Below, piece after piece: positions 34,270-42,567 of a stretch of 64,000 nt of DNA. Position numbers and translations under genes: made by a program. Below the pieces are notes generated by a model. It searched no databases. It was not told where the DNA came from and was given only the letters and a program-made list of their open reading frames with translations. Numbering within the stretch: position 1 is the first letter of the stretch; each line of letters starts with the position of its first letter. The stretch covers positions 372,001-436,000 of the forward strand of contig JAUXRX010000018.1 in the NCBI GenBank assembly GCA_030681645.1, written 5' to 3'. Origin of the DNA: Archangium sp. GTDB taxonomy: Bacteria; Myxococcota; Myxococcia; Myxococcales; Myxococcaceae.

Positions 34270-35565
34270 CTACAGCCCGCCGTCGGCCCTCTGCGAGCAA
34301 CTCGCGATGCATGTGCCACCGAATCCACCGTCCGGCAAGGTGGCGTACTCGCAGTCGTTCGACAGGCACTCACCACCATAGCCGCACTCCTGCCCCACCG
34401 TCTTCCAGGCCACGCACTTGTCCTCGGAGGTGCCCGAAAACGCACAGGTATTCCCGGGGGCGCAGCGGTAGCCGGTGATCTCGAACGAACAGAGGCCCCC
34501 CGCATCGGGCAGGGCTTCGCAGCGCTGGCTCTTGGCGTCGCAGTACAGGCCGTCTTCGCAGTCGTCGTAGTTGATGCAGGCCTCACGGAAGGCGCCCTTG
34601 CGCAGGCAGGTGCCGGTGGTGATGAGGGTGCTGCAGCGCAGGCTGGGCAGGCAGCTCCCCGGGCCGGTGCAGGTGCCGCCGAGGCCCGACTTCCGCTCGC
34701 AGGTGCCGGGTGGGCGCACCCCGTTGACCGGTGGATCCTGCCGGCAGAAGTACTCGTCGGTGCAGAAGGGGTACCCGTTGCGGCTGGCGCAGACCTCGCC
34801 CGGGCCGGCCCTGCGGGTGATGCAGGTGCCGTCGACACACGAGGCGAGGTCGCCGCAGGCGTCGTAGCGCACGCAGGGGTCGCCATCGCTCTTCTTCGGG
34901 TGGCACACCGCGCTGCCGGCGTCGTTGTTGTCGCAGCTGCCGTTCTGGGGATCGCAGCGGCGGGTGAAGCCATCGCAGAGCTCGCCCAGCGCGGCCCAGC
35001 CGCGGCAGCGGTGCGGGCAGAGGCCGTCGTACGGGTCGCAGAAGCCGAACGCGTTGCAGTCGGTCGGCGCGAGGCAACCGGCGTCGGGCGGCGCCAGCCC
35101 GGTGAAGACGTTCGCGCAGGCGAGGGGCGCCTCTTCGCAGCTGTCCTGGGCCAGCGCGTTGAGGCAGCGCACCGCTTCGCTCTCGAGGTATTGGGTGCGC
35201 CGTTCCCCGACGCCCCGTTGAAGCGCGATCTGATCGCACGAAGCGATCGTGGTGCGGGTGAGCATGCAGCCGGCGAAGCCCGCCTGGCTCAGCCGGCCAC
35301 AGCGCAGGTCCCGGCCGCACTCGGCCAGCGCGCGCGAAGCGCACCACGTCTCGATCGGCGCGGCCGTGAAGCCGGCGTCGGGAATGCCCGCGTCGCGCGG
35401 GGGTCTGCCGGCATCGGGCTGACCCGCGTCGGGGAGGCCTGCGTCGACCTCCACCACGCCCGAGTCGGGGACCGGAGCGGGGGTGGGGCAGCCCGCGACG
35501 AGCAACGCCAATACGCTGGGAAGCAGAGCCTGACGCACGGCGGGGAAGGTAGCACTCCGGGTCAC
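34270..35565 (-). CDS. Cys-rich predicted lipoprotein (first of a tandem pair)
   Basis: The 431-residue protein has a lipoprotein signal ending LLVAGC (Cys26) and a DAG/PDAG-rich linker (about 30-65). About 40 Cys residues follow in repeated G..C....DC..GL.C....C units like those of its downstream neighbour. The shared N-terminal pattern (CASRALAECGRDLRCG against CLVLNDSRCAYLARCG) indicates a gene duplication. Start GTG 35565 gives the signal peptide at once. The pair probably forms one transcript, and it is divergent from the secreted protein at 35652. Confidence 0.78.
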   Translation of the reverse strand: MTRSATFPAVRQALLPSVLALLVAGCPTPAPVPDSGVVEVDAGLPDAGQPDAGRPPRDAGIPDAGFTAAPIETWCASRALAECGRDLRCGRLSQAGFAGCMLTRTTIASCDQIALQRGVGERRTQYLESEAVRCLNALAQDSCEEAPLACANVFTGLAPPDAGCLAPTDCNAFGFCDPYDGLCPHRCRGWAALGELCDGFTRRCDPQNGSCDNNDAGSAVCHPKKSDGDPCVRYDACGDLASCVDGTCITRRAGPGEVCASRNGYPFCTDEYFCRQDPPVNGVRPPGTCERKSGLGGTCTGPGSCLPSLRCSTLITTGTCLRKGAFREACINYDDCEDGLYCDAKSQRCEALPDAGGLCSFEITGYRCAPGNTCAFSGTSEDKCVAWKTVGQECGYGGECLSNDCEYATLPDGGFGGTCIASCSQRADGGL

Positions 35566-35651
35566 GGTTTCCGGCTCGCTTCAGTTCGCCGAATACTCCG
35601 CGGCCGCCGGCCCTGTTGCGTGTGGGATGAGGTGTGATAGCGCGGAGACCC

Positions 35652-37058
35652 ATGAGGAACGCGCTCCTTGCCGGGTTGGTGGTGCTGTCGGGTTGTGGCG
35701 TCCAGGAGGCCTTCGTCGACGAGGGCGAGCCGGTGGACTTCGAGGCGGTGGCCGACGCGCCGCTGCTGGGCGCTGACGGCAAAGACGCCGCCGAGCGCGG
35801 GTGCCAGGTGGTGCTGCGCAGCCTCGAGCGCGGGGCCGCGGCGTGCAGCGCGGGTCTGTGCTGGTGGACCTGGACGGGCCTCATCGACCTCTCCACGCAG
35901 GCCGAGACGGAGGGCGCCAGGCCGAAGGTGCTCTTCAAGAACATCGACGCCACGCGCTGGTCGAGCGTGTCGGCGACGAAGACCACGGGCGCCCCGGCCG
36001 GCTTCTCGCGGTACCGCTTTCGCCTGGTGAGAGACACGCTGCGCGACGGCATGTCGGCCACCGCGTACTCGCGCGCCACCGTGTCGGTCGCGCCGTACCT
36101 GCTGACGAAGAACGGCGCGCGGCTGTTCGATCACAACCGCGTGCCCGGCGACCTCGACGCGTACGTGCTCAACCAGGCGGGTGGCTGGCGCGTGGCCCCT
36201 GACGCGGCGATCTGCAGCGGCGACGTGGTGGTGCCGCGCGCGCTCGAGTTCCAGGCGGGCTTCCGCACCCAGCAGCGCGGCGCGCTGGTGGCGGGCCAGC
36301 CGGTGACGCTCACCTATTCGCTCGATCGCCTCACCACCTGCCGGGGCACGCACAACGGCTACCCCGCGTGGGACGTGACGGCCTTCGTGCGCTTCTCGCC
36401 GTCGGGCACGGTGGTCGAGGGCACGGTGCGCGGCTTCGAGTCACTGTACGGGGTGCCGTCGAACGCGGGCGCGAAGAGCGTGCCGCTCGACGTGGCGATC
36501 CCGGTGGGCACCACCTCGATGGAGGTCTGGTTCAGGAACTGGTCTGGCGCGGGCATGAACTGCGAGGCGTGGGACTCGAACCTCGGCGCCAACTACCGCT
36601 TCCCGGTGTCCGCCTCGGCGCCTGCGCGCGTGGAGTGGGTGGGCAACGCGGGCTCGAGCTTCTCGCGGGCGTGCTCGCGGGCGGACGGCGTGCCCGCGCC
36701 GGCCACCCTCGATTCGTACGTGCAGACGCGCGCATGCGCCTTCGTGGAGGTCGACGTGTACGTGCCGGGCCTCACCGACTCCGGTGCAGCGCAGCCGGGC
36801 GCGGTGTTCGCTCAGGCCGAGCTCAAGCGCGACGGCGTGGTGTTGCCGGTGACCGATCTCTCGTTCGTCGGGCGGGTGGGCAACGACTACCGCTTCCACT
36901 TCGAGGTGCCGAAGAGCGACCTGTATTACGGGCCGAAGTGGCAGCAGCTCGAGTACGGGTTCCGCTTCAGCACCGACGGGCGGGTGTGGCTGCGCGAGGG
37001 CACGCGGACGATCGTGCGCGACGCCAGCTTCTGCAACCCGGCGTGGGGCGGCTGCTAG
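35652..37058 (+). CDS. Predicted lipoprotein with DUF6209-like domain
   Basis: The 468-residue protein has a lipoprotein signal ending VLSGC. The central part (YPAWDVTAFVRFSPSG...VEVWFRNW-type, CEAWDSNLGANYRFPV) matches my memory of DUF6209, a domain of exported myxobacterial proteins. The actual words here are SMEVWFRNWSGAGMNCEAW. Tandem beta-rich domains on both sides may be diverged repeats. GGAG lies upstream of ATG 35652. Function unknown. Confidence 0.75.
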   Translation: MRNALLAGLVVLSGCGVQEAFVDEGEPVDFEAVADAPLLGADGKDAAERGCQVVLRSLERGAAACSAGLCWWTWTGLIDLSTQAETEGARPKVLFKNIDATRWSSVSATKTTGAPAGFSRYRFRLVRDTLRDGMSATAYSRATVSVAPYLLTKNGARLFDHNRVPGDLDAYVLNQAGGWRVAPDAAICSGDVVVPRALEFQAGFRTQQRGALVAGQPVTLTYSLDRLTTCRGTHNGYPAWDVTAFVRFSPSGTVVEGTVRGFESLYGVPSNAGAKSVPLDVAIPVGTTSMEVWFRNWSGAGMNCEAWDSNLGANYRFPVSASAPARVEWVGNAGSSFSRACSRADGVPAPATLDSYVQTRACAFVEVDVYVPGLTDSGAAQPGAVFAQAELKRDGVVLPVTDLSFVGRVGNDYRFHFEVPKSDLYYGPKWQQLEYGFRFSTDGRVWLREGTRTIVRDASFCNPAWGGC

Positions 37059-37061
37059 CTG

Positions 37062-37106
37062 TCTCCCTCTCCCTGCGCAGCGGGGAGAGGGCTGGGGTGT
37101 GGGGCT
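37062..37106. repeat. Dispersed palindromic repeat, family 1 copy B
   Basis: CCCTCTCCC ... GGGAGAGGG with the inner loop TGCGCAGC, followed by CTGGGGTGTGGGG. It sits between two convergent stops (37058 and 37131), so a bidirectional terminator role is plausible. Confidence 0.8.
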
Positions 37107-37130
37107 GATCGCCCGAAGCGCCGGCCACCC

Positions 37131-39290
37131 TCAGCGCGGGTAGAAGCGCTCGAGCGCCGGCAGGTAGAAGCCGCTGGCCGCGTTGCTCATCATTCCCCCT
37201 GCGATCACCTCCTGATTGCGTGAGAGGCGCGACTCGACCACGTCGATCATCGGCCGCGACGACCAATGCTTCGCCAGCGCCCAGGAGCAGCGCTCGCCGG
37301 GCGCGGAGAGGGTCTCGAGCGTCGCCGCGTAGCGCGCGCGCCACGGCTCCCGGAGCAACGACTCGAGGCCGGCGGTCACCGCGACGACCTCGGTGATCGC
37401 CGCGCAGCTCGTCACCTGGTCGCACGCGGCCGCGCGGGCGAAGGTCGCCTCCTCTGCCATCGGGCTGAAGAACGCGGGCGCGGTGCGCACCACGCGGCGG
37501 GCGCGCCCGACCGTCGCCTCGTCGAGGGGCGTCCACCCGCTGGTCTTCACCTTGCGCTTCTGGGCCCAGTCCCACGCGCGCCACTCGATGGTGAGCAGGT
37601 TGAGCCCGACGCTCTGGCCGATGAGGTTCTCGGAGCTGAGGGCGAGGCGCGCGGCGTGGCGCACGTCCTTCGCCGCCTGCACCAGCTTCCCGCTCTTCGC
37701 GCCCCGGCGCAGGTGCAGCCGCGCCGCGAGGGTGAGCCGCGGGAAGAGCGGAAAGGGCGCTTCGGCTGCGTTGAGCGTCGACGCGGGGTCGAGCGGGCCG
37801 TGCGTGCCCGGCAGATCCCAGCGCTCGAAGTCCTGCAGCTTCGAGAAGAACGAGAGGTCGGTCGACGCGGCGGCGGCGAGGTGCTTGTCGGAGAGGTCCA
37901 TGAAGCCCGCCACGCTGAACTGTTGCTCGAGCTCGGGGGGCAGCTTGAGCGTGCCCGGGAAGTCCTTCGTTCCCGTCCGCCTCTCCCAGCCGAGCGTGGT
38001 GGTCAGCAGAGGGCCCGCGTCGCGGTTCTTCGCCGTGGGCTTGCGCTGGAAGAACGGCAGGGCGGCGAGCACGGCCTGGTCGGCGCAGAACTCTTCGACC
38101 CGCGCCGCCGTGGCGGCCTCGTGGGCGCGCACGGGCGAAAGCCAGCGCTCGCGTCGAACCCGGAAGGACGCGCCTGCATCGGCCAGCGAGAGATCGAAGC
38201 AGCGTTGGATCTTCACGGCGAGCGCTTCGTCGGCCGTCTTCGGCAGCGCGTCGAGGCACTTCGCCGACTCCGGCGTCATGTCGAGGAGCACCTCCGCGGG
38301 CATGCGCGGCTCCACCAGCGACCAGCTGGCCTTCGACCAGGGGCCGGCCAGGGCCGAGGCCGGCGCGACCAACTGCGGCGTGGTGAAGTACCCGTTGCGG
38401 AAGCCGATGAGGACGATCTTCTCCTTGCCCTCGACGAACAGCGCCGCGCCCGACCCCGTGCTCGCCACCAAGGTCAGCCGCCCCATGGACTCGAGCGCCT
38501 CCGCGGTGACGGCGAGGCTGAGCACTCCGGCCACGCGCGGGCGCGGCAGCTCGCGGTGCAGGTTCGCGAAGGTCTCCACCGGCATCAGGCCCGCGACCGC
38601 ATCGTCGGGATCGTCGGCGAAGTCGAGCAGGTGATCAGAGCCCGCGGGCAGGGGCGCGGGCAGCACCGCCTCGAACTTCACGGGGGCGGTCTCGCCCTCG
38701 AAGAACACCTCGCCTGACGCGTCGCGCTTCACCTTGCGGCACGTGCCCTCGGGCGCGTCGGCCAGGCGTTCTGCCACGGTCGTCTTGAGAGGCTCGAGGC
38801 CGGCGAAGAAGAAGTGGGGCGGGTGCGTGGGGCTGGCGGGTACGCCGAACACGTTGGTGTCGACGGTGAACCTGAGGCTCCACACCCGCTCACGGCCCTG
38901 GAGCAGCGCCTCGAGCTCCCAGCGGCGAACTCGCGCCTCGAGGGGAGTCAGGCTGTCCCAGTCAGGTTGCACGCAGAGGCTCACCAGCATCGGCCCGTCG
39001 GAAGCGAGCTTACCGTTGACCTCGCGCACCTGGCGTTGGAGCGAGGCGCTCAGCGCGATGAACTCCGCGGCGCGCTTCTCCCTGGGGTAGCCGAGCGGCG
39101 CCGAGACGAGGGCTCCGAAGGACGCCGTCACGTCGCGCTTCGGCTCGGTCATCAGGTCGAGCACACCGCCCGCGAAGACCGCGCCGAGGCGCGAGACGCT
39201 CAGGTCGATGGGCTTCTTCGGGGGCTCGGCGGCCACGGCCCGGCCCAGGGCGCAGAGGACGAGCAACGCGCTGAGAGACGACCTCGGCAA
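37131..39290 (-). CDS. Secreted protein of unknown function (719 residues)
   Basis: A Sec signal peptide (LSALLVLCALGRAVAAEPP) leads a long mature part with no domain I recognise. It is mostly mixed alpha/beta with scattered Cys. The start is TTG 39290: GAGAGG (39297-39302) lies six bases upstream and overlaps the xdhC-like stop, and no ATG gives the signal peptide. It is the last gene of a minus-strand run that may begin with the TonB-dependent receptor. Confidence 0.72.
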   Translation of the reverse strand: MPRSSLSALLVLCALGRAVAAEPPKKPIDLSVSRLGAVFAGGVLDLMTEPKRDVTASFGALVSAPLGYPREKRAAEFIALSASLQRQVREVNGKLASDGPMLVSLCVQPDWDSLTPLEARVRRWELEALLQGRERVWSLRFTVDTNVFGVPASPTHPPHFFFAGLEPLKTTVAERLADAPEGTCRKVKRDASGEVFFEGETAPVKFEAVLPAPLPAGSDHLLDFADDPDDAVAGLMPVETFANLHRELPRPRVAGVLSLAVTAEALESMGRLTLVASTGSGAALFVEGKEKIVLIGFRNGYFTTPQLVAPASALAGPWSKASWSLVEPRMPAEVLLDMTPESAKCLDALPKTADEALAVKIQRCFDLSLADAGASFRVRRERWLSPVRAHEAATAARVEEFCADQAVLAALPFFQRKPTAKNRDAGPLLTTTLGWERRTGTKDFPGTLKLPPELEQQFSVAGFMDLSDKHLAAAASTDLSFFSKLQDFERWDLPGTHGPLDPASTLNAAEAPFPLFPRLTLAARLHLRRGAKSGKLVQAAKDVRHAARLALSSENLIGQSVGLNLLTIEWRAWDWAQKRKVKTSGWTPLDEATVGRARRVVRTAPAFFSPMAEEATFARAAACDQVTSCAAITEVVAVTAGLESLLREPWRARYAATLETLSAPGERCSWALAKHWSSRPMIDVVESRLSRNQEVIAGGMMSNAASGFYLPALERFYPR

Positions 39291-39296
39291 GGTGTT

Positions 39297-39302
39297 CCTC
39301 TC
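39297..39302 (-). promoter_or_regulatory. Shine-Dalgarno deciding a TTG start
   Basis: GAGAGG on the minus strand, six bases before TTG 39290, overlaps the stop of the upstream XdhC-family gene. It fixes the start of the 719-residue secreted protein and suggests translational coupling. Confidence 0.6.
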
Positions 39303-40074
39303 AGGCCTGCTTGCGGCGAACGGAGATGAGCCGCGCGACGATCGACACGGCGATCTCCGCGGGCGTGAGCGCGGCGATGTCGACGCCCATGGGGCTCTCG
39401 AAGCGGGCGACCTCAGCCGCGGTGAAGCCGGCGGCTTCCATGCGTTGGCGGAAGCGCAGGGCCTTGCGCTGGCTGCCGATGACGCCGAGGTACGCGAGCT
39501 TCTTCTTCACCAGGGCCTCGACGCACGCCTGGTCGAGCGGGTGATCGTGCGTGGTGACGCAGCAGTACAGGTGTTCGCTCTCAGCCAGCGACTTCGCCAC
39601 TACGTCGGGTTGTTCGAGGCGCCGGGTGGCGTGGGGAAAGCGTTCGGCGTTGAGCCACTCGACGCGCTCGTCGACCACGGTGACCTGGAAACCGACGTGA
39701 TGAGCGAGGCCGGCGAGCTCCTTCGCCACGTGGCCCGCGCCGAAGATGAAGAGCGAGGCGGGCGCGCCGTGCTTCTCGAGGAAGACGGTCATCTTCCCGC
39801 CGCAGCACATGCCCAGGTCGTGGGTGAGGTGGGTCTCGAGGGTCTTCGTCTGCGCAGCGGGGTCGGCGAGCAGCGCCAGGGCCGCGTCGACCACCTGCTT
39901 CTCGATCGCCCCGCCGCCGATGGTGCCGCGCAGCGAGCCGTCGCCCAGCACCACCAGGCGCGAGCCGGGCTTCTGCGGCGTGCTTCCGTGGGAAGCGGTG
40001 ACGGTGCACAGCACGAAGGGCCGGCCCTCGGCCTCGAGCTGCGCGATCTCGGCGAAGAGCGTCACGGCCGGCAA
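39301..40074 (-). CDS. XdhC/CoxI family protein
   Basis: The 257-residue protein has the N-terminal XdhC motif (TVTASHGSTPQKPGSRLVV, GGGAIE, GMCCGGKM) and the C-terminal Rossmann-like part (FIFGAGHVAKEL, VVDER, YLGVIGSQRK). XdhC proteins insert the sulphurated molybdenum cofactor into xanthine dehydrogenase-type enzymes; no such enzyme gene is nearby. The probable start is TTG 40074, with GAGGGG just upstream supplied by repeat family 2. A GTG three codons in is an alternative. Confidence 0.88.
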   Translation of the reverse strand: MPAVTLFAEIAQLEAEGRPFVLCTVTASHGSTPQKPGSRLVVLGDGSLRGTIGGGAIEKQVVDAALALLADPAAQTKTLETHLTHDLGMCCGGKMTVFLEKHGAPASLFIFGAGHVAKELAGLAHHVGFQVTVVDERVEWLNAERFPHATRRLEQPDVVAKSLAESEHLYCCVTTHDHPLDQACVEALVKKKLAYLGVIGSQRKALRFRQRMEAAGFTAAEVARFESPMGVDIAALTPAEIAVSIVARLISVRRKQA

Positions 40075-40080
40075 GCGTGG

Positions 40081-40107
40081 CCCCTCGACTCCGCTCGGGG
40101 TGAACGG
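40081..40107. repeat. Dispersed repeat, family 2, single copy
   Basis: CCCCTCGACTCCGCTCGGGG followed by TGAACGGG, between the 40127 gene stop and the XdhC-type gene. On the minus strand its GAGGGG end may act as the ribosome binding site of the latter. Confidence 0.8.
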
Positions 40108-40126
40108 GTGGGGAGGCGCACGAGGG

Positions 40127-41275
40127 TCAGTACTTCGTCTTCGGGCAGGCGTTGAGGTCGTTCTTCTTCTGCTCCTCGACGCGGACGACCTCGGCGGTGG
40201 ACGAGGTGAGCTGCTGCGCGAGCATGGGCTCGACCTGCGCCCACTGCGGATCCTTCGCCTTTTCGGCGGCGACCAGCTTCTGCGAGTCTTCCAGCACGGC
40301 GACGAGGCTCTTCACCGCGGCGATCTGCTTGTCGTCGCCCGCGGCGACGTCGGCGCACTTGAGCTTGAGCTCTTCCAGCATGCCCTTCGCGGGCTTCTTC
40401 TTGTACTGCTGGGCCAGGTCGTCGAACGCGAGCGCGGCGGCGACCCGCTGCCCGGCGGCGATCAGCACGTCAGAGGTGCGCTGGGCGCGCATGCCATCGA
40501 GCTGCTGGAACCGGAGCGCGGCCGGCGCGGACGGATCGAGCTGGCCTGCGTAGGTGTTTTTGAGCAGCAGCGGCCAGTTCAGCTTCGCCTGCGCGTCACC
40601 CAGCTTGAGCGCCTGGATCTTCGCGGTGAGGCAGGTGGTGAGCTCGTCGGTGGTGCCGAAGTTCGCCTTCACCACGCCCTCGCTCCCCACCTCGACCTCG
40701 GCCTTGAGCATGGGCGCGGGCTTGTCAGCGAGCTTCGCGTAGCAATCGCACATCGACGGCTGGGAGAGGCGCAGCTTGCCGGCGACGTCGTTGGCGGCGT
40801 TGTCGCCCACGCGCACCGTCTGGGGCCCGCCCGAGACGGGGATCTCGGCGACCACCGGCTTGCTCCCCGCGGGCCGCGCCTGCAGGCCCAGCTTCTTGAA
40901 GGCCGCTTCGACGCACGCCTTGCCCGCGGCGGAAGCGCCCAGGCCGTTCACCTCGTAGGTCACGCCCGACTCGGCGACGGTGATCTTCGCCTTGAGGTCG
41001 AACGGCTGGCCGTCGCGCGCCTGGAGGTCGACGAAGCACTCCTGCGTGGCGGGGCTCATCGAGAGCATCGCGCCGGTGAGCACCTCGGCCGTCATCGGCG
41101 AGAGCGGGAGCGTGCGCGGGCCGCACGCGGCCACGTCGAAGGGGATGACGTTGGTGATGGCGAGCTTCTGCGGCTGCCCCTCGGAGGGCTTCGGCGAGCC
41201 GGTGTCGGTGGAAGACGACGAGGTCGACGTGGTGGCGCAACCAGCGAAGGCAAGCAGGAGGGCGAGGCGCTTCAT
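40127..41275 (-). CDS. Predicted lipoprotein with two diverged Cys-pair domains
   Basis: The 382-residue protein has the signal peptide LALLLAFAGC and a Ser/Thr-rich linker. Two similar domains follow (about 45-140 and 150-240), each with paired Cys and a G.V....N pattern (CFVDL...GKACVEAAF; CDCYAKL...TTCLTAKI). This resembles the AgmX/PglI C-terminal type of domain in myxobacterial gliding-related proteins, but I hold that loosely. The C-terminal about 130 residues are helical. It lies 65 bases after the upstream lipoprotein gene. Confidence 0.72.
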   Translation of the reverse strand: MKRLALLLAFAGCATTSTSSSSTDTGSPKPSEGQPQKLAITNVIPFDVAACGPRTLPLSPMTAEVLTGAMLSMSPATQECFVDLQARDGQPFDLKAKITVAESGVTYEVNGLGASAAGKACVEAAFKKLGLQARPAGSKPVVAEIPVSGGPQTVRVGDNAANDVAGKLRLSQPSMCDCYAKLADKPAPMLKAEVEVGSEGVVKANFGTTDELTTCLTAKIQALKLGDAQAKLNWPLLLKNTYAGQLDPSAPAALRFQQLDGMRAQRTSDVLIAAGQRVAAALAFDDLAQQYKKKPAKGMLEELKLKCADVAAGDDKQIAAVKSLVAVLEDSQKLVAAEKAKDPQWAQVEPMLAQQLTSSTAEVVRVEEQKKNDLNACPKTKY

Positions 41276-41340
41276 GAGAGGTTCTCCCGGAGACGAGTCG
41301 AGCCGGGTTACACACCGCGCCGCGCGGCGAGGCAATGAGT

Positions 41341-42567
41341 TCAGCGCAGGGGCGCGCGCGTGCAGCGGCGGGTATGCAGCACGCCCCGGGCGGTGCCCAC
41401 GGGGACGCCGGCGGGGAGATAGCCCTGGTACGTGCCCGAGGACTCCAGGAAGGCCGCGCGCTCCAGCGCCACGCCGTCGACGATCACGTCGAGCACCGAG
41501 GTGAGCTCGCCGCCGTGCAGCACCACCGGGTCGTCGCTGGTCGCAGGCCAGTCCACGCTGGTGACGATGGGCGCGGCGAGCGTGGTGTCGCAGACGTAGA
41601 AGGGCCACTCGCGCCACGCCTGCCCGCCGCGCGTGTCGCGGAAGACCGTGTACAGCGTGCCGGTGCGCCGCTCGGGCACGGGGTCAGCCGCGGTCGCTCC
41701 GGGCGCGGTGAAGATGGTCTTCACGTCCTCGCGCAGCGCGGTGCTCGTCTCGCTGAAGCGGCCCGAGGTCGAGTACCAGGCGGTCATGATGCGTTCGGTC
41801 TTCATCTCGATGCCGGTGGGCGTGTCGAGCTCGAAGGGCTCGAAGCTCGAGTCGGGGGCGATCACGTCGAGGGTCACCGGTTCGCCTTCCTTCACGAAGA
41901 AGCGCGCGCCCTTCGGCCAGGGCTCGTTGGCGACGACCAGCGCGTCGACCAGGGGGTTGGTGTTGCGCACCGGTGACTCGGAGATCGCCACCCGGAAGAG
42001 CGCGATGATCGACTTGAGCTCCTTGCGCTGCACCCGTTCGAAGAGCGCCTGCAGCTCTTCCATCGGCGCCTGCGGGCTGACGGTCTCGGCGACGGCGAAG
42101 GCGATCAGCTGGCCGACGGTGCCTTTCTGCCGGCGCGGATCGTCGGGGGCGAGCACGCTGAAGAGCCCGGAGGGCACGGTGTAGAAGGCGCGATCATTGA
42201 GGCCGATGACGGTGACGCCGGGCGGGAGCATGCCGGTGCCCGCGGTGAGCGCCGAGGGGTCCTGCAGCACGTCGGGGTTCGCGCAGGGGCTGCGGTTCAG
42301 GTTGAACGGGTCGGCCTCGCAGCCCAGCCAGAGCACCGTGCTCGGGCTCGAGCGGGAGGGGTCGAGGATGAGGGCGCTCACGCGCGTGGATTCGCCGGGC
42401 AGGAGCTTGGGGGGCTCGGCGCTCACGCCGATCAGGCGCATGTTTTCGATCAGCGTCTCGGGGCGGAAGCCGGGATCGCAGCCGGCGAGCAGCATCGTGC
42501 AAAGCAAGAGGCCCCTCACCCCAACCCTCTCCCCGCTGCGCAGGGATCGGGAGACCATGGTCTCCAT
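41341..42567 (-). CDS. Predicted lipoprotein coupled to a TonB-dependent receptor
   Basis: The 408-residue protein has a lipobox MLLAGC near residue 30, then a beta-rich body with no recognised domain. Its ATG overlaps the receptor stop by one base (TGATG). The N-terminal SRSLRSGERVGVRGLLL portion is encoded by a copy of palindromic repeat family 1, so the n-region of the signal peptide is repeat-derived. ATG 42558 is another possible start. Pairing with the receptor suggests a surface lipoprotein working with it. Confidence 0.77.
   Translation of the reverse strand: METMVSRSLRSGERVGVRGLLLCTMLLAGCDPGFRPETLIENMRLIGVSAEPPKLLPGESTRVSALILDPSRSSPSTVLWLGCEADPFNLNRSPCANPDVLQDPSALTAGTGMLPPGVTVIGLNDRAFYTVPSGLFSVLAPDDPRRQKGTVGQLIAFAVAETVSPQAPMEELQALFERVQRKELKSIIALFRVAISESPVRNTNPLVDALVVANEPWPKGARFFVKEGEPVTLDVIAPDSSFEPFELDTPTGIEMKTERIMTAWYSTSGRFSETSTALREDVKTIFTAPGATAADPVPERRTGTLYTVFRDTRGGQAWREWPFYVCDTTLAAPIVTSVDWPATSDDPVVLHGGELTSVLDVIVDGVALERAAFLESSGTYQGYLPAGVPVGTARGVLHTRRCTRAPLR
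42511..42556. repeat. Dispersed palindromic repeat, family 1 copy C (encodes signal peptide start)
   Basis: CCCCAACCCTCTCCCCGCTG, then CGCAGGGATCGGGAG, matches copies B and D with one arm diverged. It lies within the first codons of the lipoprotein gene. Confidence 0.75.

Noticed and set aside
34583..36079. Minus-strand frame of 498 codons over the Cys-rich lipoprotein and DUF6209-like gene
   Set aside because: It is composition-biased (Arg/Pro/Ser) and conflicts with two genes that have signal peptides and conserved Cys patterns.
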